This document shows, in pieces, positions 42,745 to 52,323 of a DNA stretch of 64,000 nucleotides (the first letter of the stretch is position 1; each line of letters starts with the position of its first letter). This stretch comes from G963664835 sp963664835. Lineage in GTDB: Bacteria > Chloroflexota > UBA6077 > FW602-bin22 > JBCLEL01. The notes below the pieces were generated by a model. The model was not told where the DNA came from and searched no databases. It worked only from the letters and a program-made list of their open reading frames with translations. Both the position numbers and the translations under genes were made by a program. The DNA lies in the NCBI GenBank assembly GCA_963664835.2, contig CAXXUG010000027.1, positions 1-64,000 on the forward strand. Reading direction: 5' to 3'.

Positions 42745-43854
42745 TCAGTCGCCGATTGAGAACGCCGGAAACGGCTTGTGCGGTTCGGATTGGTACCAAT
42801 ACGCGACGCTGCTGTAGTCGTTTGACTGGCTGTTCGCGTGGCCGTGCTCGATAGTCACCTGTATCGACTCGCGGAAGCAGATCGGGTCCTCGACATGGAA
42901 ACGGTACATCGACCACTGGCCGGCTGACGTCCAACTGTCATCGCCGCACGTGACGCCGTGATAGGGCATCGAGTACCTGCCTGGATATCCCCAGGCGGCG
43001 AGGAAGTAGTCCTCCGTGCCGGTGCCATGGAGGCGAGGAGGCCAGGGCTCGCCATCGACGACTATCATCTCGTCTCCCTCGCCGAACCAGGACTGCCCCT
43101 GGTGAAAGGCGTTTATGTTCGTAACATTCAGAACGCAACCCACATAGTGTCCCCAGCCGCCGGCATCGAGGATGAGGTAGTTGTGGTCGGTGCTGAGGTT
43201 CTTCTCGGGGTAGACCTGGTCTTGTTTGAAAGTGGGACTGCTACCTGACATGCCCGGCCGGTCGGTTGGCGCTGAAGTATTCAAAACCGCCTCGGTCGGG
43301 ATCTCACGGCGCCACTGGGCGTGAAAGCGGCCCAGACGCTCATCAAACGATGCGTAGGTCTCGTAGTCGATGTTGAAGTAAAAGTGGTCGACCGGCAGAT
43401 CGGAATCGTTCCTCACCTCGATGCGGGCGGAATCGGCGAACGGCATTGGAAAGAAGCAGTTCATGGCCGCGCGGTTGTCGCCGATCACGCGCGGGCCGGT
43501 GACCATGTTGACCGGCAGACTGGAAAAGTGGTTGACCCTGCCGTGACCCACGCCAAAGAAGTCGCCCAGAGGACACTCGACGCTGGGCGTGGGCTCGTCG
43601 TCCCAGAAGATACGCAAGACGATCTTGCGCAACGAATCCGGATCAGCCGAGTTGGAAGTGATCCAGATGTGCCGCACGCAACCTGGGCCTGCCAAATCCC
43701 CAAGCAACGCGGTGTCGCCCGGCGCGACCGTTACGAAATCCGCATTCCCGCCGGTTCGATCCCAGCTGCTTGCTCGCCGGCTGGCGGCGTCGCGCAGAAA
43801 TGGCAGACCAGCCAGCGGGCTTCCAAATGGCGCAGTGCTCTTAATGAACATCAT
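42745..43854 (-). CDS. DUF2961 (GH172-type) protein
   Basis: A 369-residue beta-rich protein. GPGCVRHIWITS, LRIFWDDEPTPSVECPLGDFFG, FNIDYETY and DGEPWPPRLHGTGTEDYFLAAWG are DUF2961 landmarks; the family contains glycoside hydrolase family 172 difructose-dianhydride-type enzymes. No signal peptide is seen, so it is probably cytoplasmic. ATG at 43854 follows AGGAG by eight bases. It converges on selD with only 8 bp between the stops. Substrate unknown, likely a fructan- or arabinan-derived sugar. Confidence 0.88.
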   Translation of the reverse strand: MMFIKSTAPFGSPLAGLPFLRDAASRRASSWDRTGGNADFVTVAPGDTALLGDLAGPGCVRHIWITSNSADPDSLRKIVLRIFWDDEPTPSVECPLGDFFGVGHGRVNHFSSLPVNMVTGPRVIGDNRAAMNCFFPMPFADSARIEVRNDSDLPVDHFYFNIDYETYASFDERLGRFHAQWRREIPTEAVLNTSAPTDRPGMSGSSPTFKQDQVYPEKNLSTDHNYLILDAGGWGHYVGCVLNVTNINAFHQGQSWFGEGDEMIVVDGEPWPPRLHGTGTEDYFLAAWGYPGRYSMPYHGVTCGDDSWTSAGQWSMYRFHVEDPICFRESIQVTIEHGHANSQSNDYSSVAYWYQSEPHKPFPAFSIGD

Positions 43855-44031
43855 CGGACACGCTCCTGTTGGACATAATCACGAGAGATGGGCTCAGTAT
43901 ACGAGACGGACAGGGAGGACTCAGGTGTAGTTGCAGGCCCAATAACAGAACGCGCAGGAGCCACAGAGCTTATGCTGTCGGTCCAGTCTTGGTGTTCAGG
44001 TGCACTTCATAGATTACAGCCGCCAGTCCTG

Positions 44032-45855
44032 TTACGCTTCACGTTGTTGGCGAAACAGCATGGTGTAGAGCTTGAAGTACTCGCCTCTTCTGGCCAATAG
44101 CTCGTCGTGCACGCCCATCTCTGCGATCCGGCCTTCCTTCATCACCACCACAAGATCGGCCTCTTTGATCGTCGAAAGGCGATGGGCGATGACAAACGCA
44201 GTCCTATCTTTGAGCAAATTCTTGATCGCTCGCTGGATAATCTGCTCGGTCGCGGTGTCGATGTTCGAAGTGGCCTCGTCCAACACGATGATCCTCGGAT
44301 CGGCGATCAACGCTCGCGCGAACGAGATAAGCTGGCGCTGGCCCATCGAGAGGCCCTGACCGCGCTCTCTCACGTCCGTGAAGTACTTGAACTGGGACTT
44401 CATTATAAAGTCGTGGGCGCCGATCGCTTTGGCAACGGCGTATATTTCTTCATCTCTTGCGTCGAGCTTTCCGAAGCGAATGTTGTCGCTGATACTGCCG
44501 GAGTAGAGGAACGGTTCCTGTAGCACGATGGCAATCTGACGCCGCAGCGACTCCATGGTTACGTCGCGAACGTCCGTACCGTCGATCCTTATGCTGCCAT
44601 CGGACACGTCGTAAAACCTTGTCAACAGATTGATGATCGTACTCTTGCCCGCGCCGGTGTGCCCCACCAACGCCACCGTCATCCCCGGTTCGACCTGCAA
44701 TGACACGTCCCTCAATACAGGGGTTTCGCCGTCGTAGCTGAAATTAACCCTATCAAGCGTGACCGCGCCTTGAATTGGCGGAATCGAAGTTGCTTCGGGC
44801 TTGTCTGCCACGTCAGGTTCAAGATCGATCACCTCGAAGATTCGCTCGCCAGCCACCACCGCCGACTGAAAGACTGTATATTGGAGGCTGATCTGCCGGA
44901 TCGGCTCGAAGAACCTGGTGACGTACAGAATGAAGGCGACCAGGACGCCGGGGGTCATCTCCAACTCCAATACCTGGATACCGCCGAACCACACGATCAA
45001 CGCGAGGGCGGCGGCGTTAACCATCTCGACGGCCGGCATGAACATCGCGGCCAACCGGGCCGCATTCTTATGCGATTCGCGGTGCTCCTCGTTGATGGTC
45101 CGAAAAGCGTCGAAGCTATCGTCCTCGTGAGCGAATGCCTGAACGACCCGGACTCCATTTACATTCTCCGCCAGGTTGGAGATGGCCAGCGATAGTATCC
45201 GGCGGGTCTCCTGAAACACCAGCCGCGCCCTCACCCGCCAAAGATAGCTGAATAGAAAGAGCAGCGGCAGCACTCCAAATGTCAGAAGTGAGAGCGTAGG
45301 GTTCATCGTGAACATCACTACAACGATGCCGGCAATCGTCAGAAGATCGCCGATGGTATTGATAATCCCGTTTGTGATCAGCTCCTGCATCGCATTGACA
45401 TCACTTTGCAAACGAGCCACGATTCGGCCGGCCTGGGTTTTGTCGAAGAAACGCATGCTCAAGCTCTGGACGCGCCGGAACATGTGCATTCTGAGATTGT
45501 GGAGAACCGTGAACCCAACATCGGCCATCAGGTAGGTCTGCCCGTACTGTGCCAGGAAGAATATGACCCCATTGGCCATGAACAGGGCGACGACCAGGCT
45601 GATGCCGCCGAGATCGCCACCGAGTATAGGGCCGTCAATCGCAACCTTGATGAGGAATGGGCCGGCCACTTGCGACGCGCTGCCGACAAGCATCAGTAGA
45701 ATCGCCAGCGCGATTTTGCCTTTCGCGGGTATCAGGTAGTCGATCAGCCGAGCGGCGACACGTCGATCGTAGAGCCTCGCGCCTGACGCGGTATCGTCGT
45801 CGCCGGCCGATTCGAGCAGGAAATGCTGGCGGTTGACGGTCCGAGTAGCTGCCAT
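44032..45855 (-). CDS. ABC exporter half-transporter (MsbA/BmrD-type), subunit 2
   Basis: A 607-residue fused membrane-ATPase protein. Residues about 30-330 form six helices; the ATPase has VGHTGAGKST, the Q-loop LQEPF, signature LSMGQRQ, Walker B IIVLDEAT and IAHRLST. The signature serine-glycine is altered (SMG instead of SGG), as in some heterodimeric exporters. It starts two bases after the stop of the gene at 45858, with which it should form a heterodimer. Cargo is unknown; drug or lipid efflux is typical. Confidence 0.92.
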   Translation of the reverse strand: MAATRTVNRQHFLLESAGDDDTASGARLYDRRVAARLIDYLIPAKGKIALAILLMLVGSASQVAGPFLIKVAIDGPILGGDLGGISLVVALFMANGVIFFLAQYGQTYLMADVGFTVLHNLRMHMFRRVQSLSMRFFDKTQAGRIVARLQSDVNAMQELITNGIINTIGDLLTIAGIVVVMFTMNPTLSLLTFGVLPLLFLFSYLWRVRARLVFQETRRILSLAISNLAENVNGVRVVQAFAHEDDSFDAFRTINEEHRESHKNAARLAAMFMPAVEMVNAAALALIVWFGGIQVLELEMTPGVLVAFILYVTRFFEPIRQISLQYTVFQSAVVAGERIFEVIDLEPDVADKPEATSIPPIQGAVTLDRVNFSYDGETPVLRDVSLQVEPGMTVALVGHTGAGKSTIINLLTRFYDVSDGSIRIDGTDVRDVTMESLRRQIAIVLQEPFLYSGSISDNIRFGKLDARDEEIYAVAKAIGAHDFIMKSQFKYFTDVRERGQGLSMGQRQLISFARALIADPRIIVLDEATSNIDTATEQIIQRAIKNLLKDRTAFVIAHRLSTIKEADLVVVMKEGRIAEMGVHDELLARRGEYFKLYTMLFRQQREA

Positions 45856-45857
45856 TT

Positions 45858-47642
45858 CTACGTAACCGGATGCGCTGCCAGCGCCGCTGCGACTCGCTGG
45901 GACATCTCTTCTTGATCCATCAACTGCTCGTGGTATATCGAAGCGTAATGGCCGTCTTGGGCCAGTAGGCGCTCGTGAGTTCCACGTTCGACGATGCGCC
46001 CGTCTTCTACCACGAGTATCTGGTCGGCAGACTTCACCGTAAGCAGTCGCTGAGCTATTACGATGGTCGTGCGACCCTCCATAAGGTCCACCAACGCCTG
46101 TTGAATCAGGTACTCGGTCTCGGTATCGACGCTTGAGGTCGCGTCATCGAGAATCAGGATCCTGGGATCCTTAAGCAGCGCCCGCGCGATGGCGATTCGC
46201 TGGCGCTGGCCGCCGGAGACTGTAACTCCCCTTTCGCCGACCTTGGTCCGATAGCCATCAGGAAGTGAATTTATAAACTCGTCTGCCTGGGCCAGTTTCG
46301 CCGCTTCGACGATCTGTTCCATCGTGGCGCCGGGCCTGCCGTACGAAATGTTTTCGGCAATCGTCGCCGAGAACAGGAACGACTCCTGTTGCACGATCCC
46401 AATCTGAGACCGCAGCGATTTCAGATCAAGGTCGCGAACGTCGTGACCATCTACAGATACTCGACCGGAGGTTACATCGTAGAACCGGGGTATCAGGCCT
46501 GCGATCGTCGACTTTCCCCCACCGGTGTGGCCAATGAGAGCAACTACTTGCCCGGGCCGGGCGTCGATGTCGATTTCTTCAAGCACGTGATCAGGGTTTT
46601 TCGGATCGTACCCGAAAGACGCACTTTCGAACCTTACATGTCCCCGGACACTACCTAGCTTGATTGCCTCAGCCCGGCTCTCTATCACGTTCGGAGTATC
46701 GAAGAATTCAAAGATGCGCTGCCCGGAGGTCAATGCGGCGACCAGAGCGTTGATGACCAAGCCGAGGCGCCGGAGCGCAGGCGTAATCAGTACGAGGTAG
46801 CTGGTAAACGCGACGAGGCCGCCGATGCTCAGGTTGCCGGCGACAACCTCGCGACCGCCGTACAAGAGGATTGCCGCGGTGCCGGCCGTGCTGAGAAACA
46901 ACAACAACGGAAACGTATAAGCCCAGACGTGGATCGCCCGCAGGTTCAAATCGACGTAGTGCCGGTCGGCGGACTGCAGTCTTTCGATTTCATACCGTTC
47001 GCGCGCGAAGGCCTTCACGACCTTGATGCCGGTCAAGTTCTCCAGGATGACCGTATTCACGCGGCTGAGTTGATCCCTCGCGCGCAAGAATAAGGGACGC
47101 GCGACAACCTGGAACCGGTACGTGGTCAACGCAATGAATGGGAGTACGACCATCGAGAGCAGAGCGAGCTTCCAGTGAGAGAAGAGGAGAATGATCGAGG
47201 TGCCGGCGAGCATCAATGCGGCAACTACAACATGCATAATGCCCTGGCCAAGGAACCTGCCGATCGCCTCGGTGTCAGCGATGAACTGATTGATCAGATT
47301 GCCGCTGGGCGCTTTGTCGTGGAAGGAGAAGCTCTGTCGTTGGACCCTTTGGTAAAACTCGTTGCGGAGGTCAAATCGGACACCTACCGCGGTGTACTGG
47401 GCGAAATACTGCTGACAGAATAGGAACACGCTCCTGAACACAGCCAGCAGAATCACCAAAACCGCCACCAGCACGAGGTAGCCACGATCGGCGCCGATGA
47501 GACCTTCGTCGATGACTATCTTGATGAGGAGCGGGAACGCAAGATTCAAGCCCGTAGCTAGAAGGGTGCTCGCCAACGAGATGGCGAAGAAAGCCCGGTA
47601 GGGCCAGGCTCTGCCTAGGAGCCTGGCGATTAATCTCCACAA
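45858..47642 (-). CDS. ABC exporter half-transporter (MsbA/BmrC-type), subunit 1
   Basis: A 594-residue fused exporter. Membrane domain residues about 15-320; Walker A GHTGGGKST, VQQESFL, signature VSGGQRQRIAIARAL, and Walker B ILILDDATSSVD. The catalytic glutamate is replaced by Asp (DDAT), the usual mark of the degenerate ATP site in heterodimeric exporters. It is upstream partner of the 44032 gene. The first start codon is TTG 47642 with no clear ribosome site, so the exact start is unsure. Confidence 0.92.
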   Translation of the reverse strand: MWRLIARLLGRAWPYRAFFAISLASTLLATGLNLAFPLLIKIVIDEGLIGADRGYLVLVAVLVILLAVFRSVFLFCQQYFAQYTAVGVRFDLRNEFYQRVQRQSFSFHDKAPSGNLINQFIADTEAIGRFLGQGIMHVVVAALMLAGTSIILLFSHWKLALLSMVVLPFIALTTYRFQVVARPLFLRARDQLSRVNTVILENLTGIKVVKAFARERYEIERLQSADRHYVDLNLRAIHVWAYTFPLLLFLSTAGTAAILLYGGREVVAGNLSIGGLVAFTSYLVLITPALRRLGLVINALVAALTSGQRIFEFFDTPNVIESRAEAIKLGSVRGHVRFESASFGYDPKNPDHVLEEIDIDARPGQVVALIGHTGGGKSTIAGLIPRFYDVTSGRVSVDGHDVRDLDLKSLRSQIGIVQQESFLFSATIAENISYGRPGATMEQIVEAAKLAQADEFINSLPDGYRTKVGERGVTVSGGQRQRIAIARALLKDPRILILDDATSSVDTETEYLIQQALVDLMEGRTTIVIAQRLLTVKSADQILVVEDGRIVERGTHERLLAQDGHYASIYHEQLMDQEEMSQRVAAALAAHPVT

Positions 47643-47826
47643 AACGTGGTGTTATAACTCCGAAGATCAGGTGAGTTTGAGAACCCGAGTAGTTGCCGCA
47701 TGCCGCGCCGCCATTGTCATGCGGTGACCGCTAAGTGGCTGCTAGTATTGTCTGGACTTAGATCTTACCTTAAATGTCGCCTTCGATTCGGCGACCGAAC
47801 GCCACACGAGCTTTATTGGAGGCCAT

Positions 47827-48576
47827 TTGATGCATAGGTTCAGCGACCGAGTAGTCTTGATCACCGGGGCGGGCAGCGGGCTCGGCCGGGAAACGGCGCT
47901 GCTATTCGCCGGCGAGGGCGCCAAGGTTGTGGTCGCCGAGATACGCTTGGAGGCCGGTCAAGAGACAGTCGATGTGATCCGCTCCGAAGGCGGAGAAGCG
48001 AGCGTGGTACTTGGTGACGTCTCGAAATCCGCCGACGCCGAGCGGATTATCGGGAGCGCGGTCGAAAACTACGGCCGGCTCGACGTACTTGTGAACAACG
48101 TAGGCGTCCAAGTCAGCAAGCCGGTTCCGGACACGTCGGAGGAGGAATGGGACTTCGTTATCGATACGACCCTGAAATCGGCGTTCCTCTGCTCGAAATA
48201 CGCGATTTTCCAGATGCGAAAACAAGAGGGGGGCAACATCATTTGCATCTCCTCACTGTCCGGCCTGGTGGCGAATCCGAACCAGGCGTCTTACAACGCG
48301 GCCAAGCACGGAATCATCGGGCTGACGCGCTGCATGGCGCAGGACCATGCCGGCGATAACATCAGGGTGAACGTCATTTGTCCGGGGTCGATGGACACTC
48401 CCATGGTGGCGGACATCGCTCCAGAGATACTCGAACCCTACAAGCAGCTCAACTTCCAGAAGCGATTCGCCCATCCGAGAGAGGTGGCCCACGCGGTGTT
48501 GTACCTGGCCAGCGACGAGGCGTCGTTCATGACCGGCTCGGTTATGGCCGTCGACGGTGGCTACACGGCCAGGTAG
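47827..48576 (+). CDS. Short-chain dehydrogenase/reductase
   Basis: A 249-residue classical SDR. TGAGSGLGRETA binds NAD(P), NNVG is the core structural motif, Ser lies in CISSLSG, the active YxxxK is YNAAK, and the C-terminus is MTGSVMAVDGGYTA. This arrangement fits acyl-carrier-protein-reductase-like or sugar/alcohol dehydrogenases; the substrate cannot be deduced. ATG at 47827 follows GGAGG by eight bases. It diverges from the ABC operon and is monocistronic. Confidence 0.93.
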   Translation: MMHRFSDRVVLITGAGSGLGRETALLFAGEGAKVVVAEIRLEAGQETVDVIRSEGGEASVVLGDVSKSADAERIIGSAVENYGRLDVLVNNVGVQVSKPVPDTSEEEWDFVIDTTLKSAFLCSKYAIFQMRKQEGGNIICISSLSGLVANPNQASYNAAKHGIIGLTRCMAQDHAGDNIRVNVICPGSMDTPMVADIAPEILEPYKQLNFQKRFAHPREVAHAVLYLASDEASFMTGSVMAVDGGYTAR

Positions 48577-48776
48577 CTAGACAGTTTCGCGGTCCTACTG
48601 TACGAAATACTGGCGCCCAATCAATTCGGTTCCAGCATCAAATCAGTCCAGGCAGAATCTGCTTGCGCATCTCAGACCGGGCGTAGCGCCCTCCCGTCAG
48701 CCGGCGCTGTTGCGATCCTATCTAAGGGTTCGTCTCTTGACGGTTCCACCAGGTGGAGGCAAATAAGCAACGAGTG

Positions 48777-48886
48777 TTTACGCCACCGATGGCAACGAGA
48801 CCCACGACGTTGACGCCGTCGACAGCGACGATGCCTGACGCATTAACGCCGCCTATAGCAGCAGGGCCAAATGCATTGACACGGCG
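48777..48886. repeat. Three 33-bp tandem units (11-residue periodicity)
   Basis: Units begin near 48777, 48810 and 48843. On the minus strand they would encode an 11-residue repeat such as NVVGLVAIGGV inside a 63-residue frame (48722-48913). No start context supports translation. The remainder of the 48577-49031 gap shows nothing. Confidence 0.6.
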
Positions 48887-49031
48887 AAATATTCGCCGTC
48901 TTGCAAGATTCATGCGGGTTGCGCCCCAGTTTTCTGTCCGTAGCAGATTCCGACTGGTTTTGATTCACTGAGATCGAGACGGCACTGGATGCTTCGCAAT
49001 AGTGGCAGTTGGGGTTCCGGGGCGCGCCGCT

Positions 49032-49823
49032 TCAGCGGGTGACCGGCTTGCCGGCCGACTCGCGCAGCTCGATAACGCGGTCCGGCCAATTGGATACTAT
49101 GCCGTCGACACCGAGCCCCACCAGTTCGCGAATCCTATTAGGTTCATCTACAGTCCACGGGAAGATTGACAGGCCAGCGTCGTGGGCCATCCGTACGTCT
49201 TCGCCGTTCAGGAAAGTCCAATGGGGCATTAACAGGTCGGCGCCGGCCGCTCGGGCGAGGCCGACCGGATCGGCCGGCCGGCAGCCGTAGAGGGCCCCGG
49301 TAGCTATCGATGGGTTGCGGATACGCAGCCGGTGGAGCACCCAATGATCGAACGAGATAATGACGGCACTGTCGACTAAATCCGCTTTACTGATTTCTCG
49401 CTCGACCCTTGCTTCTATCCCGGCGCAGTCGAACGGACCGGCTTTTATCTCGATCAGGAAGCGCGTTTGCCCTCCGAATGACGACAAGACCTCGGCCAGT
49501 GTTGGAATGCGTTGGCCCGGCCAAGGGGGATCCGACCAGGAACCCGCATCCAACAGCTTCAACTCCGCCATGGTCCTGGCTCGAACAGGACCGCTGCCGT
49601 TTGTAGTGGTTTCCAGGTCATGATCGTGGATGACGACCGGGACCCCATCGCTGCTGAGATGAACGTCCAACTCGATGAAGTCAGCATTCAACTCGAGGGC
49701 ACGCTCGAACGCGGCCAGCGTATTCTCCGGTCGCTCGCCGGATGCGCCTCGATGGGCGGCCACAAGGGGAGCCCGAGCGGGCAAAGGCCTCAACGCCGGC
49801 TTTGGCTGAACGGGCGGGCTCAT
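49032..49823 (-). CDS. Glycerophosphodiester phosphodiesterase
   Basis: A 263-residue GDPD TIM-barrel protein that hydrolyses glycerophosphodiesters to glycerol-3-phosphate and an alcohol. HRGASGERPENTLAAF has the catalytic His and Glu, followed by IELDVHLSSDGVPVVIHDH with the metal-binding Glu-Asp and the second His. The C-terminus has WTVDEPNRIRELVGLGVDGIVSNWPD. No signal peptide is visible, so it is predicted cytosolic. It lies in the same direction as a rhodanese gene 28 bp upstream and may be cotranscribed. Confidence 0.94.
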   Translation of the reverse strand: MSPPVQPKPALRPLPARAPLVAAHRGASGERPENTLAAFERALELNADFIELDVHLSSDGVPVVIHDHDLETTTNGSGPVRARTMAELKLLDAGSWSDPPWPGQRIPTLAEVLSSFGGQTRFLIEIKAGPFDCAGIEARVEREISKADLVDSAVIISFDHWVLHRLRIRNPSIATGALYGCRPADPVGLARAAGADLLMPHWTFLNGEDVRMAHDAGLSIFPWTVDEPNRIRELVGLGVDGIVSNWPDRVIELRESAGKPVTR

Positions 49824-49851
49824 TGGACTCCACTCCCCAAGCCGTCGCCGG

Positions 49852-50196
49852 CTATTTCTCTATCGGGAGTCCGGCCTCTGCCCAGGCTATGGTGCCGCCT
49901 TCGAGATTGTATATCTCAGTGTGTCCAAGTGCGGCCGCCATCTCGGCAGCGACCGCGCTGCGCTGGCCAACGGCACAGACGAAAATCAGGCCGTCCCTGT
50001 CGGCATGCTTCTCCGGATCAGCCAAAAACTCCGCCAGCGGCGCCAATTCGACGCCGGGAATATGACCCTCGACGTACTCGCTGTGTTCACGGACGTCGAT
50101 AACCTTTAGATCTCTGGAATCCATCAACTCTTTTGCCTGAGTGACATCAATACGGTCGAACGGCTCATTCAGATCAATGTTCTGTCCCGAAGTCAA
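49852..50196 (-). CDS. Rhodanese-like domain protein
   Basis: A 114-residue single-domain sulfurtransferase. VIDVREHSEYVEGHIPG and the active loop CAVGQRS, with catalytic Cys and Arg, identify the fold; GG followed by AWAEAGLPIE ends it. It probably transfers sulfane sulfur to an acceptor. The start is TTG at 50196, seven bases after GGAGG. It is upstream of the GDPD gene on the same strand. Confidence 0.94.
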   Translation of the reverse strand: MTSGQNIDLNEPFDRIDVTQAKELMDSRDLKVIDVREHSEYVEGHIPGVELAPLAEFLADPEKHADRDGLIFVCAVGQRSAVAAEMAAALGHTEIYNLEGGTIAWAEAGLPIEK

Positions 50197-50470
50197 TCTT
50201 TAGCCTCCTAATTTAGATAGCTTACTCACTAGCGTATCAGTTGATACGACCCAATTGCGAGGGTTGCGCGTTCCTATTAGAGCGCGGGACGTGGCTCTCG
50301 CCTTTTCGCGACAGGCATCGAATTGGCGTAGCGACGCGGCACCGCGCGCCGGTACCGCGTTACCGAGTTTCTCGAAGTGAAAATCTCTTCCGATAATGGA
50401 GCGGGATCAAGAGCCCAACTGTGCAACGACGGGGGATTATCCCAACAAGTGTCTATTGTCTAACTACCTT

Positions 50471-50498
50471 TTGACGCCTACCGGTTCTACAATATATA
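50471..50498 (+). promoter_or_regulatory. Probable promoter of the methyltransferase-TPR-VanW genes
   Basis: TTGACG, 16 bp, TATATA; a register with TATATC at 18 bp is also possible. It lies about 30 bp before GTG 50527. The rest of 50197-50526 shows no gene or repeat. Confidence 0.5.
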
Positions 50499-50526
50499 TC
50501 GTAGAAAAGTACCGGAGCGCCTTTGG

Positions 50527-51183
50527 GTGGATGACAGGTTCCCGGAATGGGCATTTCGAAGGGTCGACGAGAGTTCAGATAGGATCTTCTACGCGGAGCC
50601 GCGGATGGTGGTGCACTTGGATGAGCCCTCACTGACGGCGATAACCCAATTGTATCGAGAACTATTGCCGGCCGGCGGTACGATATTGGACATAATGAGT
50701 AGTTGGAAGTCTCACCTACCGGATGAAATCGAGTACTCCAAAGTGTGTGGCTTGGGTCTCAATGACGAAGAGTTGAGACGCAACGACCGACTGGACGAGT
50801 TTATAGTCCATGACGTCAACGAAGTCCCGCACCTGCCGTTTGCCGACGGGAGCTACGATGCGGCGGTCATGGCGGTTTCAGTTCAGTATCTGACCAGGCC
50901 GGTCGAACTGTTTGGCGAAGTGGGTCGCACACTCAGACCCGAAGGACCATTCATAGTCACCTATTCCCATCGGCTTTTCCCGACCAAAGCGGTATACATT
51001 TGGCAATCGCTGGACATGGGCAGCCGGCGGCGGCTAGTCGAGACCTACTTTCGGGACGCCGGCCATTACGAGGAACTGAAGTTCGCCGATCGGAGCCCCG
51101 ATGAGCCGAACGACCCGATCCACGCGGTTTGGGCCCGGCGGTCGACCGGATCTCCAGACCCGGGCAAGCTCGTTGTGGAGTGA
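50527..51183 (+). CDS. SAM-dependent methyltransferase-like protein
   Basis: A 218-residue class I methyltransferase-like protein. ILDIMSSWKSHLP at residues ~53-65 is a degenerate motif I (the usual Gly-rich loop is altered), LPFADGSYDAAVMAVSVQYL is the motif IV region, and GRTLRPEGPFIV follows. Loss of the GxGxG glycines makes SAM binding uncertain. The start at GTG 50527 gives a normal length. It is the first gene of a three-gene run with TPR and VanW genes; no function for the trio is known. Confidence 0.75.
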   Translation: MDDRFPEWAFRRVDESSDRIFYAEPRMVVHLDEPSLTAITQLYRELLPAGGTILDIMSSWKSHLPDEIEYSKVCGLGLNDEELRRNDRLDEFIVHDVNEVPHLPFADGSYDAAVMAVSVQYLTRPVELFGEVGRTLRPEGPFIVTYSHRLFPTKAVYIWQSLDMGSRRRLVETYFRDAGHYEELKFADRSPDEPNDPIHAVWARRSTGSPDPGKLVVE

Positions 51184-51186
51184 TAA

Positions 51187-52323
51187 TTGACGATTTCGTG
51201 GCGTCTCGCCCTCTGGATAATTCCGATTGGCCTGGCGATTTGGATCGGAATTACACTGCTGGACTGGCAGGAGCAGCTAAGATCGGGAATCGCCCAGCGG
51301 CAGCAAGTCGCGGTTACGGCCATCGCCATCGCTTCGGCTCCCACGGCTACAATAGCGCCGCCGTCAGCCGACTACGACCTCGAGCAGGTTGACGCGATGG
51401 TCCAAGCCGGCGACCTAGGCGGTGCCCTGTTGAGGCTCGAGCGAGTAAGTGAGCTGCATCCGAACGACGTACGCATCTATCTCGCCTGGACCAAGGCGCT
51501 GATAATCTGGGGCAACGCTCCCATGGCATTGGAGAAGGCCAGACGAGCCGCCGAGATAGCGCCTGATAGCGCCGACGCGCTGGCGCTCGTCTGTCTGGCG
51601 CAAGATTGGAACAATCGGTACCAGGAAGCGCTGAAGTTCTGTGAGCAGGCGCTACAGATTGATCCCAACAATGCGCTCGCCCACGCATCGTTGGCGGAAA
51701 CGTTGGCAGACTTGGGCCGTGGCGAGGAGGCCTTGGCGGCGGGCAAGAAGGCGATCGAGCTCCTGCCGGAAGGCGCCGACTCCCATCGGGCCTACGGCTA
51801 CGCGCTGGAGGCACTTGCGCGTTTCAGAGACGCGGAGAAGGCTTATCAACGGGCGGTGGAACTGCAGCCGGGCTCTCTCCACTATCGAATTACCCTAGCC
51901 CGACTGTACCGAAGAACGGGTGACGAGGACAAGTCTCTTCAAGAGTTGGAGCAACTTGCCGAGCAGTTCCCAGCAAACCCTCAACCGTTCTATGAAATCG
52001 GACTGGTCCACTATCACGCCAAGAGATACGACCAAGCGATCGCTTATTTCGAAGAAGCCGCACAACTAGACCCAGACCGGGCCGCCTCATACGTCCGCCT
52101 CGGTTGGAGCCACTATCTGAAAGCGAGCTATGAGCCGGCCGTGGATGCATTCGAGCGCGCCACCGCACTTGATCCGGAGCGAGCCGACGCTTGGACTGGT
52201 CTCGGATGGGCATACTTCGAACTGAGGAAGAGGCCGGAGGCCCGTGACGCCTTCGACCGGGCCCTCGAACTGGAGCCCGGCAACGGCGAGGCCTTACGAG
52301 GCATCGCAACGTTAGGCGGTTGA
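51187..52323 (+). CDS. TPR-repeat membrane-anchored protein
   Basis: A 378-residue protein. An N-terminal membrane helix (about residues 5-22) precedes at least seven tetratricopeptide repeats (from residue ~75), with Trp, Leu, Gly, Tyr, Ala and Pro at consensus positions in repeated 34-residue units. TPRs mediate protein-protein contacts. It starts at TTG 51187, three bases after the methyltransferase stop, and overlaps the VanW gene by four bases, so the three are coupled. Likely an envelope-linked assembly factor (inference). Confidence 0.85.
   Translation: MTISWRLALWIIPIGLAIWIGITLLDWQEQLRSGIAQRQQVAVTAIAIASAPTATIAPPSADYDLEQVDAMVQAGDLGGALLRLERVSELHPNDVRIYLAWTKALIIWGNAPMALEKARRAAEIAPDSADALALVCLAQDWNNRYQEALKFCEQALQIDPNNALAHASLAETLADLGRGEEALAAGKKAIELLPEGADSHRAYGYALEALARFRDAEKAYQRAVELQPGSLHYRITLARLYRRTGDEDKSLQELEQLAEQFPANPQPFYEIGLVHYHAKRYDQAIAYFEEAAQLDPDRAASYVRLGWSHYLKASYEPAVDAFERATALDPERADAWTGLGWAYFELRKRPEARDAFDRALELEPGNGEALRGIATLGG

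Noticed and set aside
48722..48913. 63-residue repeat frame as a real gene
   Set aside because: Left as a repeat only: no ribosome site, no homologue recognised, and the frame is short.
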